Shown here piece after piece: positions 43,781 through 52,722 of a stretch of DNA of 64,000 bases; position 1 is the first letter of the stretch; each line of letters starts with the position of its first letter. The notes below the pieces were generated by a model. That model was not told where the DNA came from and made no database searches. It saw nothing but the letters and a program-made list of their open reading frames with translations. Both the position numbers and the translations under genes were made by a program. This stretch comes from BOG-908 sp963850605. GTDB lineage: Bacteria; Pseudomonadota; Alphaproteobacteria; Acetobacterales; Acetobacteraceae. The stretch covers positions 496,001 to 560,000 of the forward strand of contig CAWKLX010000007.1 of the NCBI GenBank assembly GCA_963850605.1. The letters run 5' to 3'.

Positions 43781-45577
43781 ATGCACCGACGCTATGACCT
43801 CGCCACCACTCTCGTGTTCGCGGCTGCTATCCATCCGGCCTGCGCGCAGGCGGTCAACGTCGGCCTCAGCCAGACCTACGCCCAGCTGCTGCCGGGCCAA
43901 ACCCTCGCTTTGTCCGCCAGCGTCTCGGGTTCGGCCAACACGAAGGTCATCTGGCAGGTCGATAACGTGACCGGCGGCACGCCGGCCAGCGGCACGATCT
44001 CGGCCGGCGGCGCTTACACAGCCCCTGCAACCCCGCCCAGCTTGGCCGCCGCAACTGTGACCGCCGTTTCGGCCGCCGATCCCACGGCCAGTGCCACGGC
44101 CAGCGTCACGCTGCTCAGCCAGGCGCCGCTCGGCACCACCTATTTCGTCGCCCCGACCGGCAACGACTCCAATCCCGGCACACAGCCGCGCCCGTTCCGC
44201 ACCATCCAGCACGCCGCAACACAGGCCGTGGCCGGCGACACGGTGCTGGTGCGCGCCGGCACCTACAACGAGCTGGTGACACCGGCCGCATCCGGCAACG
44301 CATCGGCCGGCTACATCACCTTCAGCGCCTACCCGGGCGAGACCGCCACGGTGGATGGCACCGGCCTGCCCATCCCCGGCGGGCAAAACGGCCTTTTCAC
44401 ACTGCAGAACAAGAGCTTTGTCGTCGTGCAAGGTTTCGAGCTGCGTCACTACACAACGAAGACCACACGCTCCGTTCCGGTCGGCATCTACCTGTCCGGC
44501 GGCGGCACCGGCGTGCAGATCATGGGCAACCACATCCACGACATCATCACCACGGCACCCACCAATCCACAAAAATGCTCGTCCAACGCGCTGGGCCTGG
44601 CAGCCTATGGCAGCAACGGCAGCACACCCATCGCCAACTTCGTGGTCAGCGGCAACGAACTCGACCACCTGATGACCGGGTGCAGCGAATCGATGTCGCT
44701 CGACGGCAACGTCGATGGCTTTGCCGTCACCTCCAACCTGGTGCACGACAACGACAATATCGGCATAGACGCCATCGGCTTCGAACGCGTCTCACCCAAC
44801 CCCGCCACCGACCAGGCCCGCCACGGCGAGATACGCGGCAACACGGTGTACAACATCACCTCCTACGGCAACCCGGACTACGGCAAGCAGTATGCGGCCG
44901 ACGGCATCTATGTCGATGGCGGCACGCACATCACCATCGAACAAAACATCGTTCACAACGTGGATTTCGGCATCGAACTCGCCAGCGAGCACAAGGGCCA
45001 CGTCACCAGCCAGGTCATCGCGCGCAACAACGTGGTGTTTGGCGACAATGCGAGCGGCATCACGATAGGCGGCTACGGCGCCAATCGCGGCGGCACGGAC
45101 CACTGCACCGTGGTCAACAACACGCTCTATGGCAACGATACGAAAAACACCGGCGAAGGCGAGTTCCAGGTGCAGTACAACGCCACGAACAACGTGTTCT
45201 ACAACAATATCGCCTACGCCGGCGCGCAGGCGCTGATGGTGCATGCCTTCACCAAACCCGGCGCCTCACCCACCGCGCTCGACCACAATCTGTATTTTTC
45301 GCCGAAAGGTGCCGATGCCGGCATCTTCGTCTATGGTGATCACACCTATTTGGGCTTTGCGAAATACCAGCAGGGAACGGCGCAGGATGCACACTCTCTC
45401 TTCGCCGATCCGCTGTTCCAATCCGTGACAGCGCCGGTGCTGCTCGATGTGATGAGCGGATCGCCCGCGTTCGGACTGGGCGCCAATCTCGGGGCCGCAC
45501 TCATCGGCGACACGGATCTGGCGGGCAACCCGCGCCTGCAGAACGGCGCCGTCACGACTGGTGCGTATGAGCAGTAA
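43781..45577 (+). CDS. Exported right-handed parallel beta-helix protein
   Basis: 598 residues from the ATG at 43781, with AGGA before it. A signal peptide ends near IHPACAQA. An Ig-like domain (about 25-115, LSQTYAQLLPGQTLALSASV) is followed by a DUF1565/pectate-lyase-like opening (YFVAPTGNDSNPGTQPRPFRTI). Many beta-helix turns follow, rich in Asn and Gly (FVVSGNELDHL, ITIEQNIVHNVDFGIEL, NNVVFGDNASGITIGGYG). Such proteins bind or cleave polysaccharides. No catalytic set is assigned, so the substrate is unknown. Confidence 0.85.
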   Translation: MHRRYDLATTLVFAAAIHPACAQAVNVGLSQTYAQLLPGQTLALSASVSGSANTKVIWQVDNVTGGTPASGTISAGGAYTAPATPPSLAAATVTAVSAADPTASATASVTLLSQAPLGTTYFVAPTGNDSNPGTQPRPFRTIQHAATQAVAGDTVLVRAGTYNELVTPAASGNASAGYITFSAYPGETATVDGTGLPIPGGQNGLFTLQNKSFVVVQGFELRHYTTKTTRSVPVGIYLSGGGTGVQIMGNHIHDIITTAPTNPQKCSSNALGLAAYGSNGSTPIANFVVSGNELDHLMTGCSESMSLDGNVDGFAVTSNLVHDNDNIGIDAIGFERVSPNPATDQARHGEIRGNTVYNITSYGNPDYGKQYAADGIYVDGGTHITIEQNIVHNVDFGIELASEHKGHVTSQVIARNNVVFGDNASGITIGGYGANRGGTDHCTVVNNTLYGNDTKNTGEGEFQVQYNATNNVFYNNIAYAGAQALMVHAFTKPGASPTALDHNLYFSPKGADAGIFVYGDHTYLGFAKYQQGTAQDAHSLFADPLFQSVTAPVLLDVMSGSPAFGLGANLGAALIGDTDLAGNPRLQNGAVTTGAYEQ

Positions 45578-45742
45578 TTCAAATGCCTACGCAGCAGAAT
45601 GTCCAATAACCGTAACTTTCACAGAAACAGCCGCCGCCGGTAAATCTCGGTCAAGCGTGGCAAGCGGCGCCGCTACGCCAATTCAAGGTAGCAGGCGTCG
45701 TTGACCGTCAATCGGAACCGCTCCGCCCCGGCGGCAAACCAC

Positions 45743-47620
45743 TCACCCGTGGAAAAACGCGTACACCCGCTTGGCGGTCTCGCGGCTGATGCCAGGCGCC
45801 GCCTGCAGATCCTCCAGCCCCGCCTGCTTCACCCCGCGCGCCGAGCCGAAATGGTTGAGCAACGCCCGCTTGCGCGCCGAACCGATGCCCGGAATATCGT
45901 CCAACTCACTCGTCACCAGCGCCTTCGAACGCCCAGCCCGATGGGTCGTGATGGCAAAACGGTGCGCCTCGTCGCGCAGACGTTGCAGATAATACAGCAC
46001 CGGGTCCCGCGGCGGCAGTTGGAACGGGGGCTTGTCGGCGGAAAAGAACCATTCGCGCCCGGCATCGCGGTCCGGCCCCTTGGCGATGGCCACCAAAGCC
46101 ACGTCGGTCACACCCAAATCGTCCAGCACCCCGCGCGCCGCCGAATACTGGCCGGCGCCCCCGTCGATCAGGACCATATCCGGCCAATTATCCTCCTCGC
46201 CGGCCGCGCGCTCCCGCTGACCGCGCGCGAACCGCCGCTCCAGCACCTCGCGCATCATGCCGAAATCGTCGCCCGGCGTGATCGCACTGCGGATGCCGTA
46301 TTTGCGGTACGAGGTTTTTTGGAAACCCTCCGGTCCCGCCACCACCATCACGCCATAGGGCGCCTGCCCCATGATGTGGCTGTTGTCGTACGTTTCGATG
46401 CGCTCGGGCCTGGCCGCCAGGCCGAACACGGCCGCCACCCCGTCCAGCAATTTCGCCTGCCCCGTCGCCTCCGCCAGCCGACGTTCCAGCGCCTCGCGCG
46501 CATTCGTCTCGGCGTGCTTGACCACCTGGCACTTCTCGCCGCGCTTGGGATTGGCCAGCTCCACCCGATGCCCCGCCTTCAAGGTCAGCGCATCGGCGAT
46601 CAGCTCCGCCTCGGGCAGGTCGTGGTTGGTCAGGATCAGTGGCGGCGGCGGCTTGTCGTCATAGAATTGCGCGATGAAGGCGGCCAGCACGTCGGCCGGC
46701 TCGTCGGATTTCACCGTGCTCGGAAAATGCGCGCGATTGCCATTGTTGTTGCCGCCGCGCACGAAAAACACCTGCACGCAGCTTTGCCCGGCCACCTGCC
46801 ACACGGCGACGATATCCGCATCGGTCAGGCTGGCGGGGTTGATCACGCCCGATCCCTGCACGTGCGTCAGCGCGCGTATCCGGTCGCGGATCGTCGCCGC
46901 GCGCTCGAACTCCATCGCTTCGGACGCTTCCTCCATCTGGGAAGACAGCTTTTTTTGCAGCGTCGCCGTCTTGCCGGACAGAAAAGTTTTGGCCTCGTTG
47001 ACCAGCTCCGCGTAGTCCTCGGGCGAGATGCGCCCGACGCACGGGGCCGAGCAGCGCTTGATCTGGTGCAGCAAGCAGGGCCGCGAACGGTTGGAAAATA
47101 CGGTGTCGGCGCAGGAGCGCAGCAGGAACAGCCGCTCCATGGCGTTCACCGTTTGGTTCACCGCCCAGGCGCTGGCGAACGGCCCCCAGTAGCTGCCTTT
47201 GCGCGTATGGGCGCCGCGATGCTTGGTCACCTGCGGGAAGGCGTGATCCTCGGCCAGCATCAGCCAGGGGTAAGACTTGTCGTCCCGCAACACGATGTTG
47301 TATCGCGGCTTCAGGCGCTTAATGAGATTGGCTTCGAGGAGGAGAGCTTCCGCCTCGGTATGGGTGGTCACAATCTCCATGCTGGCGGTATCGCGCACCA
47401 TGCAGCGCAGCCGCTCCTCCAGCCGGTGCGCCTGCACGTAGTTAGCCACCCGTTTCTTCAGGCTGCGCGCCTTGCCCACGTACAGCGCTTCGCCGCGTGC
47501 ATCCAGCATGCGATACACGCCTGGCGAGAGTGGCAGCGTGGCCAGCACCGCCTCGATCACCTGGGCGCCGGTTCGGCTGGCGTGGGGCGGGTCGTCCGTG
47601 GGCATTGCATGGTCGGGCAT
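45743..47620 (-). CDS. uvrC: UvrABC system protein C (excinuclease)
   Basis: Makes the dual incisions of nucleotide excision repair. About 625 residues. It has an N-terminal GIY-YIG nuclease (SPGVYRMLDARGEALYVGKA), a UvrB-binding UVR helix pair (KKLSSQMEEASEAMEFERAA), the RNase H-like C-terminal nuclease (YDNSHIMGQAPYGVMVV, LIDGGAGQ) and a terminal HhH motif (DDIPGIGSARKRALLNHFG). Several in-frame ATGs (47641, 47620, 47605) make the start uncertain. The 277 bases upstream, to folB, hold no gene. Confidence 0.95.
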   Translation of the reverse strand: MPDHAMPTDDPPHASRTGAQVIEAVLATLPLSPGVYRMLDARGEALYVGKARSLKKRVANYVQAHRLEERLRCMVRDTASMEIVTTHTEAEALLLEANLIKRLKPRYNIVLRDDKSYPWLMLAEDHAFPQVTKHRGAHTRKGSYWGPFASAWAVNQTVNAMERLFLLRSCADTVFSNRSRPCLLHQIKRCSAPCVGRISPEDYAELVNEAKTFLSGKTATLQKKLSSQMEEASEAMEFERAATIRDRIRALTHVQGSGVINPASLTDADIVAVWQVAGQSCVQVFFVRGGNNNGNRAHFPSTVKSDEPADVLAAFIAQFYDDKPPPPLILTNHDLPEAELIADALTLKAGHRVELANPKRGEKCQVVKHAETNAREALERRLAEATGQAKLLDGVAAVFGLAARPERIETYDNSHIMGQAPYGVMVVAGPEGFQKTSYRKYGIRSAITPGDDFGMMREVLERRFARGQRERAAGEEDNWPDMVLIDGGAGQYSAARGVLDDLGVTDVALVAIAKGPDRDAGREWFFSADKPPFQLPPRDPVLYYLQRLRDEAHRFAITTHRAGRSKALVTSELDDIPGIGSARKRALLNHFGSARGVKQAGLEDLQAAPGISRETAKRVYAFFHG

Positions 47621-47897
47621 CGGGCTACAGAATGGGCGCACCGGGCAGCGCGCTCAAGCGGGCGCACCGGACAGCGCCATGCCTGTGGACAAGTCTGTGG
47701 TCAGAAATGCAGGCGCTGCCTGACGACAGAAGAACAGCTGCATACCCACATGCGCCCGCGCCAGAGCGGGTTGCAGAAACCTCTAGACTTTGCTGGGTTT
47801 TGCACGTCTCGCGTGTCATAGAACCGACACGAAACCGTACCTCATTGGAAACATTGCGAGTCAAGCCGCCGGGTGGATTAAATCGGCCGCGTGTCCC

Positions 47898-48311
47898 TCA
47901 GGAGTCGCCCGCACGCCGTTCGATCTCCACGCCCGCGGCGGCAATATCGTCGAAAATATCCAGCTTTTCGACCCTGATACGGGCGATGCGCACGCGTGGG
48001 TCAACCAGGCAGGCCTCGGCCACGCGCTCGGCCAGGGTCTCCACCAGGCGCACATGGCCGGCCCCTACGATTGCCCGCACTTGGCCGGCGACCGCCTCGT
48101 AATCGACCACCCGGCTCAGCTCGTCCCGCGCCGGCGCCGCCCGGGACAGGCCTGCCGCCTCATCGAGCACCGCCAGATCGACATTGATCCGCAGCCGCTG
48201 GCGGGCGGCGTGCTCGTGCGCGTGCACCCCCACGCTGGCCAGCAGCACCATGTCGCGCAGAAAAACATGGCGCAGGCGCGCGGACGCACTGGCCGGTCGA
48301 AACGCCTCCAT
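47898..48311 (-). CDS. folB: Dihydroneopterin aldolase
   Basis: Cleaves dihydroneopterin in folate synthesis. 137 residues. RHVFLRDMVLLASVGVHAHEH gives the N-terminal beta strand, followed by RINVDLAVLDEAA, VVDYEAVAGQVRAIV, VETLAERVAEACL (catalytic/pterin Glu region) and RIRVEKLDIF, the full order for FolB. It begins four bases after the stop of a degenerate SDR gene, an association also seen where a FolM-like pteridine reductase precedes folB. Confidence 0.92.
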   Translation of the reverse strand: MEAFRPASASARLRHVFLRDMVLLASVGVHAHEHAARQRLRINVDLAVLDEAAGLSRAAPARDELSRVVDYEAVAGQVRAIVGAGHVRLVETLAERVAEACLVDPRVRIARIRVEKLDIFDDIAAAGVEIERRAGDS

Positions 48312-48315
48312 ATTG

Positions 48316-48792
48316 CTAGGCGCCCAACCGGATGATTTGCCCGGTCATCGACGGCCAGGCCGCCATGGCCAGAATGGTTCGCGCGATGTCCTCGGCAGTC
48401 GCCGGTTTGGCCGGCGTGTCGGCCGCCGCTCGGCCCGACTGCTCCTGCGCCTCGTCCGGCCCGGCGGGGCTGGCGCCAAGCCCGATCGCGTTGACCCGAA
48501 TGCGGCGGGGCGCCCAGGCCAGCGCGGCCTGCCTGGTGAAGGCCCAAAGCGCGGCGTTGGCGGCATGCTGGCTGAACATATCCAACCCGGGTTGGGCCGC
48601 ATACAGCAGTGTGATGAGCAAGGCTTCCCCGGGCAACTCGTCGGCAAATGCTCGGCAGCGTTCGGCGATCCCTGACACATGGGGGTCCGGATCGGCATTG
48701 ACCAAGATGCGCAGGTCGGAAGCATCATCACGCGAGAGGAGGGCGGTTAGATGTTCGGACAGGCGCGTCGCCCGGCCAGCAATGATGGGCAT
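48316..48792 (-). CDS. Truncated, probably inactive short-chain dehydrogenase-like protein beside folB
   Basis: About 158 residues (169 if the GTG at 48825 is used). The C-terminal half keeps the SDR pattern NAALWAFTRQAALAWAPRRIRVNAIGLG and ends MTGQIIRLGA. But the N-terminal TGxxxGxG cofactor motif is missing, and the catalytic Tyr-x-x-x-Lys position reads His-Ala-Ala-Asn. It sits immediately before folB, where relatives carry a FolM-like pteridine reductase, so it looks like a decayed or repurposed member. The start of the divergent sulfotransferase gene limits any longer N-terminus. Confidence 0.6.
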   Translation of the reverse strand: MPIIAGRATRLSEHLTALLSRDDASDLRILVNADPDPHVSGIAERCRAFADELPGEALLITLLYAAQPGLDMFSQHAANAALWAFTRQAALAWAPRRIRVNAIGLGASPAGPDEAQEQSGRAAADTPAKPATAEDIARTILAMAAWPSMTGQIIRLGA

Positions 48793-48928
48793 GTGTCCGG
48801 ATAGCACAGTTGCGGCCAAATGCACGACGAGGACGTCGAAACACGGTGGCCCGCATCGACGTGGGCATGCCGGCTGCTGTACGCCGGGTCATGGTTTCGG
48901 CCACACACGTGACCAAGGCTGGGAGCTG

Positions 48929-50128
48929 ATGATCGGCCGCGCCGCCAATATTGTGGGATATGAAATCCGCCTGCTCGGCTATGCCTGCCTGACACCCCGC
49001 CTGGTATGGGCCAAGCTGTCCTTGCTCGCGGGGCTCGCTTACCTGGTCGGTCCTCTCGACCTCATTCCCGCCCGCGCCTCCTCGTTCGGCCACCTCGACG
49101 AGGCCGGGTTCGTTCTGGGCGGCTTGGCGCTCGCACGGCTGTCGGCAGCGTCCAGCCTGGCATTCACCGATGCCCGGCCCGCACCCGTCCCGCCGCTCGC
49201 GGACGTGCTGTTCGAGCTACTCGGCTACCGATTGTGGTGGGCGTGCCGCGCCCCGTTCGCGCCGCGTTGCTCCGCGCTGACTTCACTGGTGGTCATAGGT
49301 GGCTCACCGCGCAGCGGCACCACGCTGCTGCGCACGATGCTCGGCCGGCACCACGCGGTCGCGACACTGCCGGAGACGACCGTGTTCCTGCAACGCGTGT
49401 CCTCGCCCGAGGATATCGGTCGTCAGGTCGGCTGGCCGGCCGGGCTGATCCGCGACTGGCAGCGACAAAGCCGCTCACAGGCGGAGTTCATCGAGCGTTT
49501 CCACAACCACGCCCTGGCGCGCTCCGGCAAGCGCATATGGGCCGACAAGACGCCCTGGAACGTGCTGCGCTTCGGCTTCGTCCGCCGCCGCTTTCCGCAT
49601 GCGCGCGTGGTGCACATCGTGCGCGATGGCCGCGACGTCGTGTGTTCGCTTCGCCGCAAGCCGTTCTCCAAGATCGGCGCCGCCGCTCCCGCAAGCGCGC
49701 TGGCGGCGCGGCGCTGTGCCGCGCAATGGCGAAAGGCGGTGCGCGCCGGGCTGCGCTTCCGGGGCGATCCCGCGTATTTCGAACTGCGTTACGAGGACCT
49801 GGTGCAGGCGCGCGAACCCACGTTGCGCGCGCTGCTCGATTTTGTGGGCCTGCCCTGGGACGATGCGATACTGGACCCCGGCTCGCCCGCCTGCCTCGAC
49901 CCGGATGCGGTCAAGGCAGCCGGCGAGGTCTTCGACTCCTCGGTCGGCCGTTGGCGCCGTGATCTCTCCGACGAAGACCTGGCAGCGATCAGGCCGTTGA
50001 CATGCGCGGCCCTGTCGAAGCTGGGCTATGAAGCGCCGCCGTCTCGAACGGATTTCAAGAGACCGTCTCAGGATGCCCCGCGCAGCGTCAGAGGCGCTTC
50101 GGCGGGTGCGGAAAACCAGGCCGGATGA
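48929..50128 (+). CDS. DUF1232 (YkvA-like) and sulfotransferase fusion protein
   Basis: 399 residues from the ATG at 48929, with GGGAG before it. Residues about 30-70 (SLLAGLAYLVGPLDLIPARA, then HLDEAGFVLGGLALARL) match the DUF1232/YkvA membrane-associated domain. From about 121 a PAPS-dependent sulfotransferase follows: IGGSPRSGTTLLRTML (5'-phosphosulfate loop), VHIVRDGRDVVCSL (3'-phosphate loop) and FELRYEDLV. It would transfer sulfate from PAPS to an unknown, perhaps membrane-bound, acceptor. The last 20 residues run into a short repeat-like sequence. No PAPS-synthesis genes are adjacent. Confidence 0.82.
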   Translation: MIGRAANIVGYEIRLLGYACLTPRLVWAKLSLLAGLAYLVGPLDLIPARASSFGHLDEAGFVLGGLALARLSAASSLAFTDARPAPVPPLADVLFELLGYRLWWACRAPFAPRCSALTSLVVIGGSPRSGTTLLRTMLGRHHAVATLPETTVFLQRVSSPEDIGRQVGWPAGLIRDWQRQSRSQAEFIERFHNHALARSGKRIWADKTPWNVLRFGFVRRRFPHARVVHIVRDGRDVVCSLRRKPFSKIGAAAPASALAARRCAAQWRKAVRAGLRFRGDPAYFELRYEDLVQAREPTLRALLDFVGLPWDDAILDPGSPACLDPDAVKAAGEVFDSSVGRWRRDLSDEDLAAIRPLTCAALSKLGYEAPPSRTDFKRPSQDAPRSVRGASAGAENQAG

Positions 50129-50155
50129 CCAGCGCAGCGCCTTCTCAACCGGGCT

Positions 50156-51418
50156 CTACGCCCGCGCCGTGATTCGAACCAGCATCTCCTCATATCCTTT
50201 GACGAAGGACGAGTACACCCGCCGAGGCTCCTCAACCACCTCGATCCTGCCGAAACGCCTAAGTATCTCCTCCCACATGATCCGCAGCTGCAACTCCGCC
50301 AGCCGCTCGCCCAGGCACCGGTGCAGCCCGAATCCGAACGACAGATGCCGCCGCGGCCGCGCGCGCTCGATGTCGAACGCATCCGGGTTGTCGATCGCGT
50401 CAGGATCGCGGTTGCCGCTGACATACCACATCACCACGCGATCACCCGCGCGAATGGACTTGCCCTGAAACTCCACATCGCGCGTGGCCGTGCGCCGCAT
50501 ATGCGCCAGCGGCGTCTGCCACCGGATAATCTCCGGCACCATGTTCGGCACCAGCCCAGGATTGCCCAATAATTTCGTGTATTGATCGGGAAACCGGTTC
50601 AGCGCCAACACCCCGCCGGAAATGGAATTGCGCGTCGTATCGTTGCCGCCCACGATCAACAAAATCAGGTTGCCCAGATACTCCATCGGCGTCTGGTCGC
50701 GCGTGGCCTCGCCATGCGCCATCAGCGACACCAAATCGCCGGTCGGCGGCGCGTTCACCCGCTCGTTCCACAATTCCGTGAACCGCATCAGGCATTCCAG
50801 CAACTCGCCCTGCCGCTGCTGCTCAGTGTCTATGATGCCGGCGCCCGGAATGGTGGTCGCCACGTCTGACCAGCGCGTCAGCTTTGCGCGTTCCTCCTGC
50901 GGAAAATCGAACAGGGTGGCCAGCATCTGCGTCGTCAGCTCGATGGATACGCGCTTGACCCAATCGAACGTTTCCCCGATCGGCAGCGCGTCCAGGATCA
51001 CGCCCGCGCGCTCGCGTATCAACACCTCCAGCCGTGCCAAATTCGTCGGCGAAATCACCGGGTTCACGGCCGCCCGCTGCAGATCGTGGCGCGGCGGATC
51101 CATGGCGATGAACATCGGCATGATGAAATCCGGCTCGGGATCGCGAATGACGATGCCGCCGCGATAGGCGTCCGAGGAGAAATTTTCCACATCAGCCTCG
51201 ACCTGCATGATGTGTTTGTATTTGGTGACGGACCAGTATGGCCCGAACTCGCTCTCCCGCGTGTAATGCACCGGCGCCTCACGCCGCAGGCGCTCGAAAA
51301 ACGGCCACATCGCGTCGCGCTGGAATAGGGCGGGCTGGCCCGGATTCAGATCCTCCAAAGGCAACGCATACGGGTCGGTGACCAGCGGCGCGTCGCCGAG
51401 AAAACTCAGATCGTCCAT
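50156..51418 (-). CDS. Cytochrome P450 of the CYP153 type (alkane/fatty acid terminal hydroxylase)
   Basis: 420 residues, soluble class I bacterial P450. The heme Cys368 is in FGFGLHRCLGE, the oxygen-activation helix reads VGGNDTTRN (257-264), and ExxR lies at 296-299. CYP153 hallmarks are FGPYWSVTKYKHIMQVE, DPEPDFIMPMFIAMDPPRHD, ELTTQMLATLFDFP, RWQTPLAHMRRTA and VYSSFVKGYEEM. The family hydroxylates alkanes and fatty acids at the chain end. The usual ferredoxin and ferredoxin reductase genes are not adjacent. A thiolase-SDR-GMC group in the window could use the products. Confidence 0.9.
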   Translation of the reverse strand: MDDLSFLGDAPLVTDPYALPLEDLNPGQPALFQRDAMWPFFERLRREAPVHYTRESEFGPYWSVTKYKHIMQVEADVENFSSDAYRGGIVIRDPEPDFIMPMFIAMDPPRHDLQRAAVNPVISPTNLARLEVLIRERAGVILDALPIGETFDWVKRVSIELTTQMLATLFDFPQEERAKLTRWSDVATTIPGAGIIDTEQQRQGELLECLMRFTELWNERVNAPPTGDLVSLMAHGEATRDQTPMEYLGNLILLIVGGNDTTRNSISGGVLALNRFPDQYTKLLGNPGLVPNMVPEIIRWQTPLAHMRRTATRDVEFQGKSIRAGDRVVMWYVSGNRDPDAIDNPDAFDIERARPRRHLSFGFGLHRCLGERLAELQLRIMWEEILRRFGRIEVVEEPRRVYSSFVKGYEEMLVRITARA

Positions 51419-51485
51419 GGCCTGCGCCCCCCGAAAATACCGTTCTGCTTGGAAGGAACGCTAGCACAGCTTCGGTTAACGGCAA

Positions 51486-52037
51486 TCACTTATCGTCGGT
51501 GGAGTCCGTCGGCACCGGATCGAGCTTGCCCGACGGATCCTTCTTGACCGAGTGGCGCAGATCGACGTCCGGCGTCGGCAGCGTGTCGGCATAGGCAGTG
51601 CCGTTCCAGGTCCAGCGATCGTGCCCGTGCACCAGCAAATCGTGCATGCCATGATGGCTGCGCTTCGACAGTTTGATCGGCCCGCTGATCGAATCCATCA
51701 CTTTGGCCCAGCCCTCGCCGCGCTGGACATAGACGCTGGTCGAACATCCCGCCGAGCCACAGAACGAGGCGGACTGCACCTGCACGAACAGCGCCGCCGG
51801 TGCCGACGCGCTGGTGGAGAGATGCGCCGACCCCACCAGCATGACCGGTTCATCCCCCTGCCCGCGCGCCTGCTTCAGGTCGGCCGCCACCAGATCCTTG
51901 GCCGTCGTCTCCAGCGCGCTCCCCGGCTGAGTCGTCAGCGCGACCGTCGCATCGGCGGGCGTGCCCTTATGCGGTGCGGCCGCCGCCAGCAGCGGCAGGG
52001 TGGCGAGGCACAAGGCCCGCGCCTGAACTCTACGCAT
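51486..52037 (-). CDS. Secreted protein of unknown function
   Basis: About 183 residues with a signal peptide (ALCLATLPLLAAAAP). The mature part contains LFVQVQSASFCGSAGCSTSVY, suggesting a disulfide loop, and GWAKVMDSISGPIKLSKRSH, then HDLLVHGHDRWTWNGTAY. The tail is acidic and polar. No family is assigned with confidence; the CGSAGCS segment is seen in small periplasmic proteins of alphaproteobacteria. The start overlaps the dedA stop by eight bases, so the two are coupled. Confidence 0.7.
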   Translation of the reverse strand: MRRVQARALCLATLPLLAAAAPHKGTPADATVALTTQPGSALETTAKDLVAADLKQARGQGDEPVMLVGSAHLSTSASAPAALFVQVQSASFCGSAGCSTSVYVQRGEGWAKVMDSISGPIKLSKRSHHGMHDLLVHGHDRWTWNGTAYADTLPTPDVDLRHSVKKDPSGKLDPVPTDSTDDK

Positions 52038-52662
52038 GATGCTCATACTGCTCCGATCGCATGGCCATCTCCTCCAGCCGCTGCTCGTTCCGCTTCACAA
52101 ACCCTAGCACGCCCACAACCACACCCACCGTCACCACGCCCAGCACAATCTGGAAGGGTCCGGAGAGCCGGCGCGCCGCGTCGCCGAGCGCGTAGGCGAA
52201 CATGCCATGCACGCAGGGCCAGGCGATGCCGCCGGCCACCGTCCACGCAACGAATTGCGGTATCGGCATCTGGCTGGCGCCAGCCAGCGGCGCATTGAAA
52301 CTGCGGAGAACGCTGAGGAACCGGCAGAAAAACACGACCTTGCCGCCATGCACGCGGAACAGATACCGCCCCAGCGCCAGCCGCCGCGCCGTCAGCCCCA
52401 AGCGCCAGCCATGCCGCGCCAGCACCGGCGCACCCACCTGCCGGCCGATCGCGAATCCCACCAAATTGCCGATAATGGCACCCAGGCTGGCGGCCAGGAT
52501 AACGGAAACGATGCCGATATGGTGGGTGGTGGAGGCATAGATTGCCGCGCCGAAGAACACCGTCTCCCCAGGGATCAGCAGCCCCGCGCATTCCAACGCC
52601 ACGGCCAGCGTGATCACGCCGGTGCCATACTCCCGCAGCAGGTGATCGAAAAAATGCATCAT
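52030..52662 (-). CDS. DedA family membrane protein (VTT domain)
   Basis: 210 residues with five or six hydrophobic segments. The family features are present: ALECAGLLIPGETVFFGAA (amphipathic Pro-Gly-Glu loop), GAIIGNLVGFAIGR, and GGKVVFFCRFLSVLRSFNAPLAGAS with the conserved FxRF-R segment. DedA/VTT proteins move lipids such as undecaprenyl phosphate or phosphatidylethanolamine between leaflets. No partner is evident. A small secreted protein gene follows with overlap. Confidence 0.9.
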   Translation of the reverse strand: MMHFFDHLLREYGTGVITLAVALECAGLLIPGETVFFGAAIYASTTHHIGIVSVILAASLGAIIGNLVGFAIGRQVGAPVLARHGWRLGLTARRLALGRYLFRVHGGKVVFFCRFLSVLRSFNAPLAGASQMPIPQFVAWTVAGGIAWPCVHGMFAYALGDAARRLSGPFQIVLGVVTVGVVVGVLGFVKRNEQRLEEMAMRSEQYEHHA

Positions 52663-52722
52663 CCAGGGGCAGCCTAGCGCGGGGATAGGCGGGCAGGAAG
52701 GCCGGCATAGCCACGCAGCCGC

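Noticed and set aside
45701..47821. 706-codon plus-strand open frame opposite uvrC
   Set aside because: The minus strand encodes a full UvrC with all domains; the plus-strand frame is a shadow.
47621..47897. Gap between uvrC and folB examined for an RNA gene or short gene
   Set aside because: No tRNA-like cloverleaf, strong hairpin or well-started short gene was seen; it probably only holds the uvrC promoter.
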